Source: Okeania sp. SIO2C9
Lineage (GTDB): Bacteria; Cyanobacteriota; Cyanobacteriia; Cyanobacteriales; Microcoleaceae
DNA length: 64,000 bases
NCBI RefSeq assembly: GCF_010672455.1
Contig: NZ_JAAHGO010000003.1
Coordinates: forward strand, 254,531-318,530
Direction: 5' to 3'
Below are positions 53,701 through 63,725 of this stretch, in pieces. The position numbers and the translations under genes are program-made. A model generated the notes under the pieces. The model did not search any database, had not been told where the DNA came from, and was given only the letters and a program-made list of their open reading frames with translations. The stretch's first letter is position 1, and each line of letters opens with the position of its first letter.

Positions 53701-54052
53701 TGGTGCATATATTGAACCTATCTTTAGTGCTGATACTAATGTATTCTAAATTACTAAATTGTTATATGGCTTAAGCTCTGCTTTAGAGTAGAGCTATTTC
53801 AAAGTTCGATACGGAGAATAATTTTGAAATACGAAGGTAATAGGAAGGTAATAGGGATGTAGAGTAGTAGGAAGATGAAATAAGTTTGTACTATTTTCAA
53901 CTAATGCAAGTCTGAAACATTTTCCCACTACCTTAGTTAAATCAGAATTGAGCTAAAAGTATCACACTTTGAAACTAAAGTAGTTTAAATGACAAAGCTA
54001 TGGTGAAATACTAAAACTTGAAACTATACTAGAACTAAATTTTTAGGAAAAA
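53701..54052. other. Intergenic, no gene seen
   Basis: Only a short 'gaaggtaataggaaggtaatagg' direct repeat (about 53837). It must contain the promoter of the protoporphyrinogen oxidase gene, but no -35/-10 pair is evident. Confidence 0.5.
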
Positions 54053-55489
54053 ATGACTGAAGTTTTAGATGTCTTAGTTGTTGGCGCAGGTATTAGTGGG
54101 TTAAGTTTAGCCCATGCACTGACAAAATTAGGTAATAATTCGCCCTTAAAGATTTTAGTTGCTGAAAGCCAAAATCGAGTAGGGGGAAATATCACAACAG
54201 TTTCTTTAGGAGACTTTCTTTGGGAAGAAGGGCCGAATAGTTTTTCTCCCACACCGGATTTTTTAAAGTTGGCTGTAGATGTTGGCCTGAAGGAGGATTT
54301 AATCTTTGCCGATCGCAAACTGCCTCGCTATGTTTATTGGAATGGTCAATTATTACCAGTGCCAATGAGTCCAACAGCTATGCTACAGTCTAAATTACTG
54401 AGTGATGGTGGTAAGCTACGCGCCTTGGTTGGTGCTTTGGGTTTTGTATCACCTGCTATTGGCGATCTGTCAGAGCAAGGGGGAGAAGAAACTGTATCCC
54501 AATTTTTCCAGAGACATCTTGGTCCTGAAGTAATGCAGCGACTGGTGGAACCTTTCGTTTCTGGTGTTTATGCAGGAGACCCTAGTCAACTGAGTGCTAC
54601 TGCTGCTTTTGCTAAAGTGGCTCGAATGGCTGACTTGGGTGGTGGACTTTTAGCTGGTGCTTTGCTGTCTGCTAAAAAAAATCGTAAGTTCAAGGTTGCT
54701 CCTGACCCTAATATTCCTAAGACTAAAACTGGAGAGTTGGGTTCTTTTCGAGGTGGTTTGGAGGCATTACCAAAAGCGATCGCCTCTTATTTAGGAGAAG
54801 CAGTTAAATTAAATTGGCATCTTACTAATATTCGTCAGACTGAACGACAAACTTATATAGCAGAATTTTCTACTCCTAATGGTCCTGAGCAAATAGAAAC
54901 TCGTACTATTTCCCTTTCTACTCCTGCCAGTGTTTGTGCAGAATTATTCAAAACTTTGCAGCCTGAAATTGCTTCTATCTTCAATGAGTTTTATTATCCT
55001 ACTGTTGCCTGTGTAGTCTTGGCATATCCTGTTACTTCTATCAAGGTTAAGACAGATGGCTTTGGTAATTTGATTCCTAGAGGTCAAGGTATCCGGACTC
55101 TTGGTACTATTTGGTCTTCTACTTTATTTTCTGGTAGGACACCTCCAGGATGGCAAATTTTTACTAATTTTATTGGGGGTGCAACAGACCCGGAAATTGC
55201 TCAGTTAGATAGTGAAGCGATAGTGCAACAGGTACATCAAGATCTTTGTCAAACTCTGTTAAAACAGGATGCTGAACAACCAAAAGTTCTTGCGGTGCAT
55301 TTATGGTCTCGTGCTATTCCTCAATATAATTTAGGCCATAATTCTAGATTGGAGGGTATTAATAATGGCTTAAAATCTTTGCCTGGTCTATATCTGTGCA
55401 GTAATTATATTGGTGGTATAGCTTTGGGAGATTGTGTTCGCCGTGGCACAGAAGTAGCGACTGAGATTTATCAAGGTTTGCAGACTTGA
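54053..55489 (+). CDS. hemY: Oxygen-dependent protoporphyrinogen IX oxidase
   Basis: 478 residues. The FAD site is at 7-20 (VLVVGAGISGLSLAH), followed by 'NRVGGNITTVSLGDFLWEEGPNSF', the pattern of this flavin oxidase (quoted only to show VGGNI and EEGPNSF). The C-terminus has 'LYLCSNYIGGIALGDCVRRG', the second FAD contact. It oxidises protoporphyrinogen IX to protoporphyrin IX with O2, the step shared by haem and chlorophyll synthesis, at the thylakoid or plasma membrane. Cyanobacteria carry either HemJ or a gene of this type; naming as hemY or hemG differs among authors. It is a single gene, and 'ttttaggaaaaa' before the ATG may act as ribosome binding site. Confidence 0.92.
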   Translation: MTEVLDVLVVGAGISGLSLAHALTKLGNNSPLKILVAESQNRVGGNITTVSLGDFLWEEGPNSFSPTPDFLKLAVDVGLKEDLIFADRKLPRYVYWNGQLLPVPMSPTAMLQSKLLSDGGKLRALVGALGFVSPAIGDLSEQGGEETVSQFFQRHLGPEVMQRLVEPFVSGVYAGDPSQLSATAAFAKVARMADLGGGLLAGALLSAKKNRKFKVAPDPNIPKTKTGELGSFRGGLEALPKAIASYLGEAVKLNWHLTNIRQTERQTYIAEFSTPNGPEQIETRTISLSTPASVCAELFKTLQPEIASIFNEFYYPTVACVVLAYPVTSIKVKTDGFGNLIPRGQGIRTLGTIWSSTLFSGRTPPGWQIFTNFIGGATDPEIAQLDSEAIVQQVHQDLCQTLLKQDAEQPKVLAVHLWSRAIPQYNLGHNSRLEGINNGLKSLPGLYLCSNYIGGIALGDCVRRGTEVATEIYQGLQT

Positions 55490-55981
55490 TATTCTAGAGT
55501 TTGGTAGTCCTGTATAGTAATGGTGAATGGCGGCTGAAATGCTTGCTATACCGTTACCGAAAAAATTACAATGCACCACTACCTAGAGTTTTAATTTCGA
55601 TGAAACTAGTTCTTTGCTTCGACTGCTATAATCCTAATTTTTTCTGTTTGTAAATACTAGAATTGAATGATTATTTTATTTATATATAACCAGAAGTAAA
55701 AAGGAAGAAACAAAGGAAGAAATATATTACGTTGTCTGAGTTTTAAACTTTTGATGGAAAAGCGCGTGGTTCGTTTTGATGGTGGGTTCATAGATGCGGA
55801 GTGACTTCCCTGACAAAATTCTCTATCATTTACTGAATCGCTGATTCAATGGTTGAGGGATGATAAGGAAACCTTGGCATCCCTCACACCCTTACCTCTG
55901 GTGAAATTATTTGTTCAAATCTATCTTTTTCCTTGACAATATTCCACTGATTCTAGAACTATGTATGTATAACTATCAAAA
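55490..55981. other. Intergenic between converging genes, no gene seen
   Basis: Contains 'tggtagtcctgtatagtaatggtga', which recurs near 42545 as 'gtagtcctgcatggtaatggtga', and the 'aaaagcgcgtggttcg' region. No hairpin with a T-tract was found for either converging gene. Confidence 0.45.
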
Positions 55982-56668
55982 TCAAACATCAAGCTTATAG
56001 CCAATACCTCTAACAGTTTTGATCTTGGGAGGATTTTCATTATTATTCTCTAGTTTTTTGCGTATTTGGCCAATATGCACGTCAACGACTCGCTCATCTC
56101 CCATATATTCATAATCCCAGACTTCTTGGATTAAATCTGATCGCTTCCAAGCACGGCCAGGTTTACCTGCTAGGCAGTGTAATATATCAAATTCCAAGGC
56201 CGTCAAAGCAATTAATTCTCCATTAACTTTAACCTCTCTACTGTGAGGGTCAATTGTCAGATTTCCTAATTGTAGACCTTCTGGCTGTGAGTTGGAAACT
56301 AATCTTTGACGTTTTAATATGGCTCCGACACGAGCGCCTAATTCTACTAAACCAAAAGGTTTTGTGATGTAATCATCTGCACCCTCTTTAAAACCGTGTA
56401 ATTTACTATCCTCATCTGCAAGACTTGTTAGCATTAGCACAAATACATTTGTATTACTTTGCATTTTTTTGCAAAGTTGAAAGCCTGTTGTATCAGGCAA
56501 GTTTACATCTAACACTACTAGGTCTGGTGAAAATTTATTGAACAATTCTAGAGCTGTTTTACCATCTCCAGCAGACTCTACTTGATAGTTTTGTTGGCTC
56601 AAATACCGATGAATTAAAGTTCGGATGGCTGGGTCGTCATCAACCGCAAGGATCTTTACAGGGGCCAT
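55982..56668 (-). CDS. OmpR-family response regulator
   Basis: 228 residues. The receiver domain (1-120) has Asp10, Asp11 and Asp12 at the metal site, the phospho-acceptor Asp54 (VVLDVNLPD), Thr81 and Lys103 (YITKPF). The DNA-binding winged helix (130-228) has 'LTALEFDILHCLAGKPGRAW' and 'VVDVHIGQIRKKLE', ending 'TVRGIGYKLDV'. It will control genes in response to a cognate kinase that is not next to it. Similar cyanobacterial proteins include RpaB- and NblR-type regulators, but I cannot pick one by eye. The gene is convergent with the protoporphyrinogen oxidase gene. Confidence 0.92.
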   Translation of the reverse strand: MAPVKILAVDDDPAIRTLIHRYLSQQNYQVESAGDGKTALELFNKFSPDLVVLDVNLPDTTGFQLCKKMQSNTNVFVLMLTSLADEDSKLHGFKEGADDYITKPFGLVELGARVGAILKRQRLVSNSQPEGLQLGNLTIDPHSREVKVNGELIALTALEFDILHCLAGKPGRAWKRSDLIQEVWDYEYMGDERVVDVHIGQIRKKLENNNENPPKIKTVRGIGYKLDV

Positions 56669-56810
56669 GACATAAATATCAGGATAAACTAAGTACGATA
56701 TAACTAAATTGCTGTTTTCAATTAAGAATTAGCAATATTTTCAAAAAAAGTGGAAAGGTTGTTCTATATTTCAAACTAAAGCATGGTTTTGATGATTGCT
56801 TATTATTGAC

Positions 56811-57080
56811 ATCCTCCCGACGCTGCTCTACGAGAAAGCGCAGGATTCCTAACCATCGCGCTATTAGGTCTTTCTGCTTCAATGCACCAGCCTCCAAGGT
56901 CGAGCCTCTTTTCGGTCTTACGGTCGCTCCACAGACTGACACTGCTAGCCCAGCAGCCAAATTTTAACTCTAACATACTATTGACATGCGCCTCAAAATT
57001 GATTGGTTTTTCCTCCGGAATGCGCTCGCATTCATGCCCTAGCTCCCCTTCGGGAGAGCGCGGGTCTTCAACCAACGTTG
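56811..57080 (-). mobile_element. Orphan right end of an IS200/IS605-type element (second copy)
   Basis: On the minus strand the sequence ends in a hairpin (ctgcgctttctcgtagagcagcg, imperfect) and gaggatgtcaa, preceded by 'gttaggaatcc'. That is the same arrangement as at 10600-10812 and as at typical TnpB right ends. Upstream it is GC-richer than its surroundings, with 'ctctcccgaaggggag' and an open frame with no TnpB motif left. It is a decayed reRNA region without tnpB. The two copies differ, so they derive from different elements. The rest of 56669-57411 shows no gene. Confidence 0.6.
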
Positions 57081-57411
57081 AGATAAACAATCAGTTACAC
57101 CCTAAATTAGTAAATTAGTTTATTATACTCATTTATTTAATCTAATCAAGAACAAAATTAAACATTTTTTCTTTAGACAATTTTTTTTAGATATATTTTC
57201 GAGAAGTTAAAATTTGGTTAATAGTTAGTTATTAACTATAGTAATAGCATAACTCAACTACTTATACCTATAACTAGATATATCTATACTATTCTATCAT
57301 AGTGACTGTAGTTTACTTAAACAAAGTCTCAATTAGAGTTGAGCACAACGAGAACTAATCTGTAGATTTCATCCCTATACAATAATAATACTATAATTTA
57401 TGTCTTTTGGG

Positions 57412-59562
57412 TTACAACATAGTTAAAATTTTAGGTAACAAATGGCTAGGAATCTTGGCAAGAGCTAAATTTTGCCTTTGTATTCCATACTTATTGTAAA
57501 ATGTACGAATAGTTCTGACAATATGATTCACAGTAGTTTCCTTTCCTTGTACTGCGTCAATATTAGTTTGTTGCCAACGAGTATAAGCCAGTAAGTGATA
57601 ATCCAAAGCTGATTCTAAATTACTCATTTGACTATCTTTGTCTGATGTGATTTTGGCTTCTATAACTATTTGATAATAAGCAAGTCCAATATTATTATAA
57701 GTGGCCAATAAATCAAAAGTAAGCTGAGAAGGAGAAAAATGTTGAGCTATACTAACTGCTTGGGAATAAGCAGCGATCGCTTGATGGAAAAGTTGACTCC
57801 GTATTTGATGTTCCTCAAACTGGTTGGCCAAATGCCAATAAGTAGTACCTAAGTTATTTTTTGTCGCAGCACAAGCAAGGGGAGCAATTTCTGGGGTTCG
57901 ATATTTTAAAGCTTCTAAATAAGCATCAACGGCTTTTAACATCAAAGTTTCTGATGGCTGTTGCTGAAATTGAGCTAAATTCCAATAAGCTATGCCCAAG
58001 TTATTTTGAATCATGGCATAGTTGAGAGGTTCAATTTCTGGTGTAAAGTAATCAATAGCTTCACCATAAGCTGAAATTGCTCCTTGCAAATGGGCAACTG
58101 CTTGAGTATGTTGAGCCAAATTCCAATAAGCTGCCCCTAAATTATTTAGAGTTGAAGCATAATCTTGAGTATAAGTAACTGTATCTAAGTACAAGATTGC
58201 TTCTTGATAGGCCATAACTGATTTTTCCCAATTTTTTTCTGCTTCTTGATAATTAGCTAAATCTCCGTAAGCTAGACCTAAGTTTTTTTGCAATCTGGCA
58301 TAAGTCTCTTCCTGAGATTGGTTAATCTCACCTATTGCCATTTGATATAAAATAATACTTCGCTCTAAATAAACTAATGAATCAGATTTACTAGATTTGA
58401 TTTGACGAGATAACATCCAGTAAAGAGTGGCAAGATCGTTAAAAATGTCAAGAACGGGAATTTGGGATGGAGAAAATTGGCTCTTATATCCTGCTTCTTG
58501 AAATGTCCACTCAATTACCATTTCATAAGCACGAATGGCAATAATTAGACTTTGTTCTGATATTTCTCCTGCTAGGACGCGATCGCGATGAAAGTCCCCT
58601 AAAGCTTGATAAGCTATGGCTAGTTCTGGAGATGGATATTTGGACTTGTTTAAATCTTGAATCTGTTTGAGTATTTGAAACTGTTGTTTTTCTAGGGATG
58701 TTTTTTCTTCACCAGACTTTCTAGAAATTTCTGACCATACTAAGTTTGCTAGTTCAACTAATTCCCACTGTGGCAGTGGGATATTCTCCCGGTCTTGGTC
58801 AAGACCAATGGACAATTCTGGTAATTTTTGTGGAGCGGGGGGGAGAAGATGAACTGTGAGATTTTTTGATTCAATATCAATAGTAGTGTAAGACTTTTGT
58901 TCTAATGCCATTAATGGTCTTACAGTATTGATGGAAGGTGGGCTAATTTTTGGAGATAAGAAAGATTGTGAGTTTTGTTTATTTGGCAATGATGATTTCT
59001 TTTTTCTAGGAGCTATGGGGGTGGGGTCTCCTTCAAATTCAAATATTCCTGTGTGCCAATGCCAAAATTCTGGGGCGGACTTTTTGATAGTATTGAGCCA
59101 AGGTCGGTTAATCCAAAGTAATATAGTGGATTCTAGGGTAGATAGATTTGTTTCTATTTTTTTCAGATTACTAATAAATGATCGTTGAACTATTGAAGGT
59201 TGTTTGGTTAAGCTTTCTACTCCAATAATTTGAAATCCTAATATTTGATATTCTTGTGTTTTTTGATATTCTGGATTTTCGGTAAACCATTGATTAATTT
59301 GAGTTACTGGATTAGGATTATGTAGATTTAAGTTGAGAGTAACAAATAGAATATTTTTATTGTTATTTTGCGTTTTTTCTGTGTAGTCAATAGTACTGGT
59401 TAAATCTACTTCTAGGTTTTCAACTAGGTTGTTTCTTAGTTGTTGATTATCGCATACGGCTATAAAAATTTGGCGACGTAGATTTAATGATAGAGCTTGT
59501 TTTAAGCGTTGATAGATTTGCCAGTTCAATTGAGAAATTGTTGTGGACCCAATGTCTATCAC
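57412..59562 (-). CDS. Tetratricopeptide-repeat protein with an ATPase-like N-terminal domain
   Basis: 716 residues. The N-terminal about 180 residues (LRRQIFIAVCDNQQLRNNL; 'ILFVTLNLNLHNP'; 'FISNLKKIETNLS'; 'STILLWINRPWLNTIKKSAPEFW') resemble the start of conserved cyanobacterial TPR proteins, with a strand-helix pattern as in P-loop-type domains but no clear Walker A. Residues 185-240 are a basic/proline linker. From about 260 on there are at least seven TPR units, e.g. 'STLNNLGAAYWNLAQHTQAV', 'AMIQNNLGIAYWNLAQF', 'AATKNNLGTTYWHLAN'. Such proteins act as interaction platforms. A role in regulated protein complexes is inferred, with no partner known from the neighbourhood. Confidence 0.8.
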   Translation of the reverse strand: MIDIGSTTISQLNWQIYQRLKQALSLNLRRQIFIAVCDNQQLRNNLVENLEVDLTSTIDYTEKTQNNNKNILFVTLNLNLHNPNPVTQINQWFTENPEYQKTQEYQILGFQIIGVESLTKQPSIVQRSFISNLKKIETNLSTLESTILLWINRPWLNTIKKSAPEFWHWHTGIFEFEGDPTPIAPRKKKSSLPNKQNSQSFLSPKISPPSINTVRPLMALEQKSYTTIDIESKNLTVHLLPPAPQKLPELSIGLDQDRENIPLPQWELVELANLVWSEISRKSGEEKTSLEKQQFQILKQIQDLNKSKYPSPELAIAYQALGDFHRDRVLAGEISEQSLIIAIRAYEMVIEWTFQEAGYKSQFSPSQIPVLDIFNDLATLYWMLSRQIKSSKSDSLVYLERSIILYQMAIGEINQSQEETYARLQKNLGLAYGDLANYQEAEKNWEKSVMAYQEAILYLDTVTYTQDYASTLNNLGAAYWNLAQHTQAVAHLQGAISAYGEAIDYFTPEIEPLNYAMIQNNLGIAYWNLAQFQQQPSETLMLKAVDAYLEALKYRTPEIAPLACAATKNNLGTTYWHLANQFEEHQIRSQLFHQAIAAYSQAVSIAQHFSPSQLTFDLLATYNNIGLAYYQIVIEAKITSDKDSQMSNLESALDYHLLAYTRWQQTNIDAVQGKETTVNHIVRTIRTFYNKYGIQRQNLALAKIPSHLLPKILTML

Positions 59563-59605
59563 AGTTTTATTAGGGGGGTAAGTTTTAGGTGGTAGGAGTT
59601 CAAAA

Positions 59606-59741
59606 ATTATTAATTATTAATTATTAATTATTAATTATTAATTATTACCTCTCCTTAAAAAGAAGAGGATTGACTCAAAGGAACATTTTTTCTTGTTTCT
59701 CCTTTAAAGGAGAGGCTTTAAATCTTAATTATTCGGTAAGT
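59606..59741. repeat. Short TTACCGAA-family element
   Basis: Runs of attaatt at the left, 'acctctccttaaaaagaagaggattgac' in the middle, 'tcctttaaaggagaggctttaaatc' and ttattcggtaa at the right. It is a near-minimal form of the family, the same shape as the copy inside the Uma2 pseudogene. Confidence 0.8.
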
Positions 59742-60830
59742 TTTAGGTGGTAGGTGTTAGACATTATAGCAGTGGAAGCAAAGGGCGCGGACATATCAAA
59801 AGTTTAAAACTCAGACAACCCAAGATTGTTCCTTCTCTCCTAGATAACTAAAGCCTTCTTTCTTCTTTCTTCTTCCTTCTGCTATATACCAATTTTATCT
59901 GATGTGGCACAGAATTATGAAATTTATTAACTTGTCTATCTCGATCTACACTCAACTCTGATTAGTATATTGTTCTATGCAACTTCATTATGAATTTGAT
60001 ATTAATTATATAATTATAAAATATGAATAATCAGAGATTATTAAGTATGAAGGAAAGAAGATAATAAATCTGGTTTAAATTTTAAATTTCTATTGATTAG
60101 AGGTTATTAATAGACATCTCCAGAAAAGAGGCAGTAGGCAGTAGGGAACCCACCCCTAACCCCTCCCAGGAGGGGAAATAATTGATAATTTCTGTGTGAT
60201 AATTTATTTTCTTTTTTATTATCGGAGATGTCTAATGGATAAGTCAAAGCCAAAAAAATATTTTTCTGAGTTTAGCGAACCCAAAATTTATTAAGTGTTC
60301 AATAACTTTCCATGCTTTTATTATCTATCTTTTCTTTTTTGTTTTTAGATAAAATCGGGTTTAATTGGAGTGATATGGTTTCCTTTACTATCATTAAGTA
60401 CCTAAACAAAATTACTTACCTATTCTAATTCTATGAGATCTTGAAAATTCCAATAATTCAGCTTATATAATAGATGTGTAATTAATTTTGTGTACCTGCT
60501 TATTACTGTTTTTTAGCCCTACAACGATGGAAAACTTCTACAATATGAAATCTTTTTCCTTCAAGATTTAACAATACTGATACTACAGTATTTAATATTA
60601 CTCAATTAACAGCTTTTTATAACTATACCTTGATTATCATTGATGCTAAATTTTTCAACTTCCTCAAGCTAAGTCAGGAATAATTTTTCTGGGAAGTTCT
60701 ACCAATTTGAAAAAATAATGTTACAAATAATTTGAGTATTTTAAGGACTTTGCTCATGATTTTGAGAAAAATCAAGCCTAATTATCAGAATTTTTGTAAT
60801 ACTTATCTCTTCTAACCAAAAAAATCTTCA
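59742..60830. other. 1.1-kb intergenic region without a recognisable gene
   Basis: AT-rich sequence without long frames. It holds ttcttctttcttc runs (about 59855), part of a 'taatagacatctccagaaaag...atcggagatgtcta' inverted pair (60108-60236) and nothing else that I can assign. The pair resembles one around 3930-4085, where 'gacatctcc' and 'ggagatgtct' flank 150 bp. Confidence 0.4.
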
Positions 60831-61125
60831 TTAATGGATAATGGATAATTGATAATTGATAATTACCTCTGGTTAAAACCGTTATTGATTGAATATAAGG
60901 AAATATTATTTCTTTTCTTGGTCGATTGGATATGGCGAGGAGACCTCGCCATCCCACCCTACGGGAAGCTCCGAAGATCGACCGCTGTCTTGGTCGATTG
61001 GATATGGCGAGGAGACCTCGCCATCCCTCGACCGCTTTTTTTCCCTTAAAAGGGGGGGGCTTTAAACCATAATTATTTAATTATTAATTATTAATTATTA
61101 ATTATTAATTATTAATTATTCGGTA
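60831..61125. repeat. Long TTACCGAA-family element
   Basis: It runs from 'cattaatggataatggataattg' to 'attaattattcggtaa'. It contains the module 'cttggtcgattggatatggcgag' twice in direct orientation and the 'ccctcgaccgctttttttccc' stretch. This is the best full-length reference for the family. The part 61126-61325 has a decayed further copy. Confidence 0.85.
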
Positions 61126-61325
61126 AGCATTCCGTAGGAAATGCTTACAAAAAATCAGGTATCAAACCTCCCTTTTTAAGGTTATAAAAAGTGGTCGTTA
61201 CCAGAGATATTCTGCATTCTTCGGGTTTCTTCGCTATATCGAATTAACCAAGAGAAAAGAAAATTATGCATCTTCTCGTCTCGCTATTGTAGAAGCTACT
61301 GTTAACTTAATTGACCCCTAGTTTA

Positions 61326-61366
61326 TTAAAATAAAAACCAGACTCTTGAAAATTCAAGAACCTGGT
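61326..61366 (-). terminator. Probable terminator after psb34
   Basis: On the minus strand, the hairpin accagg...cctggt with an inner ttgaattttcaag stem is followed by ttttatttta. It lies about 30 bp downstream of the psb34 stop and fits the end of a thiG-psb34 transcript. Confidence 0.6.
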
Positions 61367-61395
61367 CGAGTCTTTAAATAATTTTTACTTAAAGT

Positions 61396-61569
61396 TTAAG
61401 CAGAAACAGAAAAAGCAACAAATACTAAACTACCTACTAATACAGCTCCTAGAGTTCCTAAAACTAGATAGTTCATTTGTTGTTTTTGATCTGGAGCGTC
61501 CGCTTGATACATTTTTGGCTCTGCAGCAAAATTATTTAGACGTCCACCTTCTTCTGTTGTATATGGCAT
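61396..61569 (-). CDS. psb34: Photosystem II assembly protein Psb34
   Basis: 57 residues. The start 'MPYTTEEGGRLNNFAAEPKM' with the conserved TEEGGRLNNFA box, a basic/Gln stretch (DQKQQMN) and one membrane helix (YLVLGTLGAVLVGSLVF in part) match Psb34 (Ssl1498 family). It is a single-helix thylakoid protein that binds photosystem II assembly intermediates at the CP47 side and competes with high-light-inducible proteins. 'aaggatc' before the ATG is a possible ribosome binding site. It lies 73 bp after thiG on the same strand, so the two may be cotranscribed, although this may only be positional. Confidence 0.88.
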   Translation of the reverse strand: MPYTTEEGGRLNNFAAEPKMYQADAPDQKQQMNYLVLGTLGAVLVGSLVFVAFSVSA

Positions 61570-61642
61570 GATTTAAGATCCTTTATTTTTTTTTTATCTT
61601 TACCTATCTTAACATAGATTTGGCGAATATAGGAAATTATTA

Positions 61643-62479
61643 CTAGCTTTGAGCCGAATTAATTCTTCCAGTCAATGGTGAAGAGGCGATCGCATAATCT
61701 TTTTTGGGTATCCTTCCTGCTAAATAAGCCAAACGTCCTGCTTCTGTCGCCATTTCCATTGCTTTGGCCATTAATGATGGATTTTTCGCTAGAGCGATCG
61801 CTGAATTAATTAGTAAGGCATCTGCTCCCATTTCCATTGCTTGAGTTGCTTCACTGGGAGTACCAATTCCTGCATCGACTACCACGGGAACCTTAATATT
61901 GTCAATAATTATTTGAATATTAGCTGCATTTTGGATTCCCTGGCCAGAACCTATAGGGGAACCGAGAGGCATAACTGTGACACAACCAGCTTCTTCAAGT
62001 CTTTTGGCTAATAGTGGGTCAGCATTTATATAGGGTAAAACCGCAAAACCCTCTTTTATTAATTGTTCTGCTGCCTGTAGTGTACCGATAGGGTCTGGGA
62101 GTAAATACTTAGGATCCGGAATAACTTCCAGCTTGACAAAATTATTATCTTCTTGACCCAATAATTTAGCCATTTCTCGTCCCAGTCTGGCAACTCTCAC
62201 AGCATCTTCAGCAGTTTGACAACCTGCGGTATTTGGCAACATCCAGATTTTTGTCCAGTCTATAGCTTCTGCCAAACCTTCGTGACCAGGAGCTTGAGTT
62301 TGTACCCGTCGTACTGCCACAGTTACTATTTCACATCCACTAGCTTCTATACTTTGCTGCATTTTTTCTATGCTGGGATATTTGCCTGTACCTGTCATTA
62401 GACGGGAGTTAAATTTTTTACCTGCGATAATTAGAGGTTGTTCTGGAGTTTGTGTAGTTAGTTTTTCTACTGTCTGCAT
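61643..62479 (-). CDS. thiG: Thiazole synthase ThiG
   Basis: 278 residues. The signatures are '[12 protein letters not shown]' near residue 25, 'RRVQTQ', '[19 protein letters not shown]', the Schiff-base Lys in '[10 protein letters not shown]', '[16 protein letters not shown]' and '[20 protein letters not shown]'. The enzyme condenses deoxyxylulose phosphate, dehydroglycine and ThiS-thiocarboxylate into the thiazole phosphate of thiamine, in the cytoplasm. In many cyanobacteria ThiG is fused to ThiO; here it is a separate protein. No thiO, thiS or TPP riboswitch is visible just upstream, where a gene remnant and repeats lie. Confidence 0.94.
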   Translation of the reverse strand: MQTVEKLTTQTPEQPLIIAGKKFNSRLMTGTGKYPSIEKMQQSIEASGCEIVTVAVRRVQTQAPGHEGLAEAIDWTKIWMLPNTAGCQTAEDAVRVARLGREMAKLLGQEDNNFVKLEVIPDPKYLLPDPIGTLQAAEQLIKEGFAVLPYINADPLLAKRLEEAGCVTVMPLGSPIGSGQGIQNAANIQIIIDNIKVPVVVDAGIGTPSEATQAMEMGADALLINSAIALAKNPSLMAKAMEMATEAGRLAYLAGRIPKKDYAIASSPLTGRINSAQS

Positions 62480-62520
62480 TGTTTAATTTTGATATGTACA
62501 ACTATTGTAAATTTTTTATT

Positions 62521-62618
62521 TCAATCCCAGTTTTTATGTTTATCGGAAGCTACAGAAGATGAAGATATTTCTGGTATTGCTTCTGGGGAAAGTTCCTGAA
62601 TACTCAGTTGCGCAGCGG
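62521..62618 (-). pseudogene. 3' fragment of an unidentified gene upstream of thiG
   Basis: The minus strand has an open end 'SAAQLSIQELSPEAIPEI' continuing 'SSSSVASDKHKNWD' to a TGA at 62521, 41 bp before the thiG start. Towards higher coordinates the frame breaks as soon as the direct-repeat array begins. It looks like the last 30 codons of a gene cut by the array. The family is not recognised. Confidence 0.35.
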
Positions 62619-63534
62619 AACGGATGTTCTATCGTTTCTGAGCAAGGAATTTTAGTTGAATAAAAAGTCATGCGTAGGGGCGAACGACCCCTTATAGTCT
62701 TTATAATATCACAAAAATTGTGAGAATCCAGCCAAAAATCATTTTACGCCCTGATTTTTTTCGGAGCTTCACAGAATGAAAAAGTTAGTTATTTTCCACG
62801 CTAGGAGGTTTATAGATGGAAAGATTAGATGATAGGAAAAGCCAACGGATGTTCTATCGTCTATGAGTAAGGCGTCTATGAGCAAGGAATTTTAGTTGAA
62901 TAAAAAGTCATACGTAGGGGCGAACGACCCCTTATAGTCTTTATAGTATCACAAAAATTGTGAGAATCCAGCCAAAAATCATTTTACGCCCTGATTTTTT
63001 CTGGAGCTTCACAGAATGCACAAGTTAGTTATTTTCCACGCTAGGAGGTTTATAGATTGAATGTTTAGATGATAGGAAGAACCAACGGATGTTCTATCAT
63101 CTCTGAGCAAGGAATTTTAGTTGAATAAAAAGTCATGCGTAGGGGCGAGCAACCCCTTATAGTCTTTATGATATCACAAAAATTGTGAGAATGCAGCCAA
63201 AAATCATTTGACACCCTGATTTTTTTTGGAGCTTCACAGAATGAAAAAGTTGGTGATTTTCCACGCTAGGAGGTTTATAGATGGAAAGATTAGATGATAG
63301 GAAAAACCAACGGATGTTCTATTGTCTCTGAGCAAGGAATTTTAGTTGAATAAAAAGTCATGTGTAGGGGCGAACGACACCTTATAGTCTTTATGATATC
63401 ACAAAAATTGCGAGAATGCAGCCAAAAATCATTTGACGCGCTGATTTTTCTGAAGCTTCACAGAATGAAAAATTTAGTGTTTTTTCACGCTAGGAGGTTT
63501 ATAGATGGAAAGATTAGATGATAGGAAAAACCAG
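62619..63534. repeat. Fourfold direct-repeat array (~225-bp units)
   Basis: Units begin with cggatgttctat at 62621, 62846, 63086 and 63311 (the second has a 15-bp internal duplication). They are about 90-95 % alike by eye. Each has 'gttgaataaaaagtcatg', 'taggggcga.c.acc.cttatag', 'tcacaaaaattg.gagaat.cagcc' and 'cacgctaggaggtttatagat'. The last box is a perfect Shine-Dalgarno motif 7 bp before an ATG in units 1, 3 and 4, opening a short frame MERLDDRK. The function is unknown. Confidence 0.85.
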
Positions 63535-63543
63535 CATTTATTT

Positions 63544-63725
63544 AGGATTTGCTGAAAAAGTCTTTTTTAAGGAGTAGGGGAGTAGGGGAGATTTTTTTTA
63601 ACCAACTATGTGCCCAAAATACCAACTTTTTGAGCATGAAGAGCTGAAAGCCAGGTATTTTTTAAAGACCAAAAATTGCTTAAACCTTTATATGTAAATA
63701 CTTTGAGATTTAATCAGCAAACCCT
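63544..63725. repeat. Complete TTTGCTGA-ended element
   Basis: It runs from aggatttgctgaaaaagtc to 'tttaatcagcaaaccct'. With about 180 bp it is the cleanest copy in the window. A further copy begins near 63937 (gctctgctgattaaat) and runs out of the window. No gene is in 63726-64000; a remnant of the array (cttcacagaatgcaaaagttagt) follows at 63734. Confidence 0.75.

Noticed and set aside
60849-61049. 66-codon frame with LVDWIWRGDLAIP repeats
   Set aside because: It is the translation of the duplicated module inside a TTACCGAA element; the same peptide appears at other copies.
61270-61322. Open end 'ASSRLAIVEATVNLIDP' before the psb34 terminator
   Set aside because: It looks like a protein C-terminus but is only 17 codons, preceded by decayed repeat, and I cannot place it in a family.
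62619-63534. The 225-bp array as a CRISPR or diversity-generating retroelement template
   Set aside because: Units are too long and continuous for CRISPR; no reverse transcriptase and no adenine-biased variation between units.
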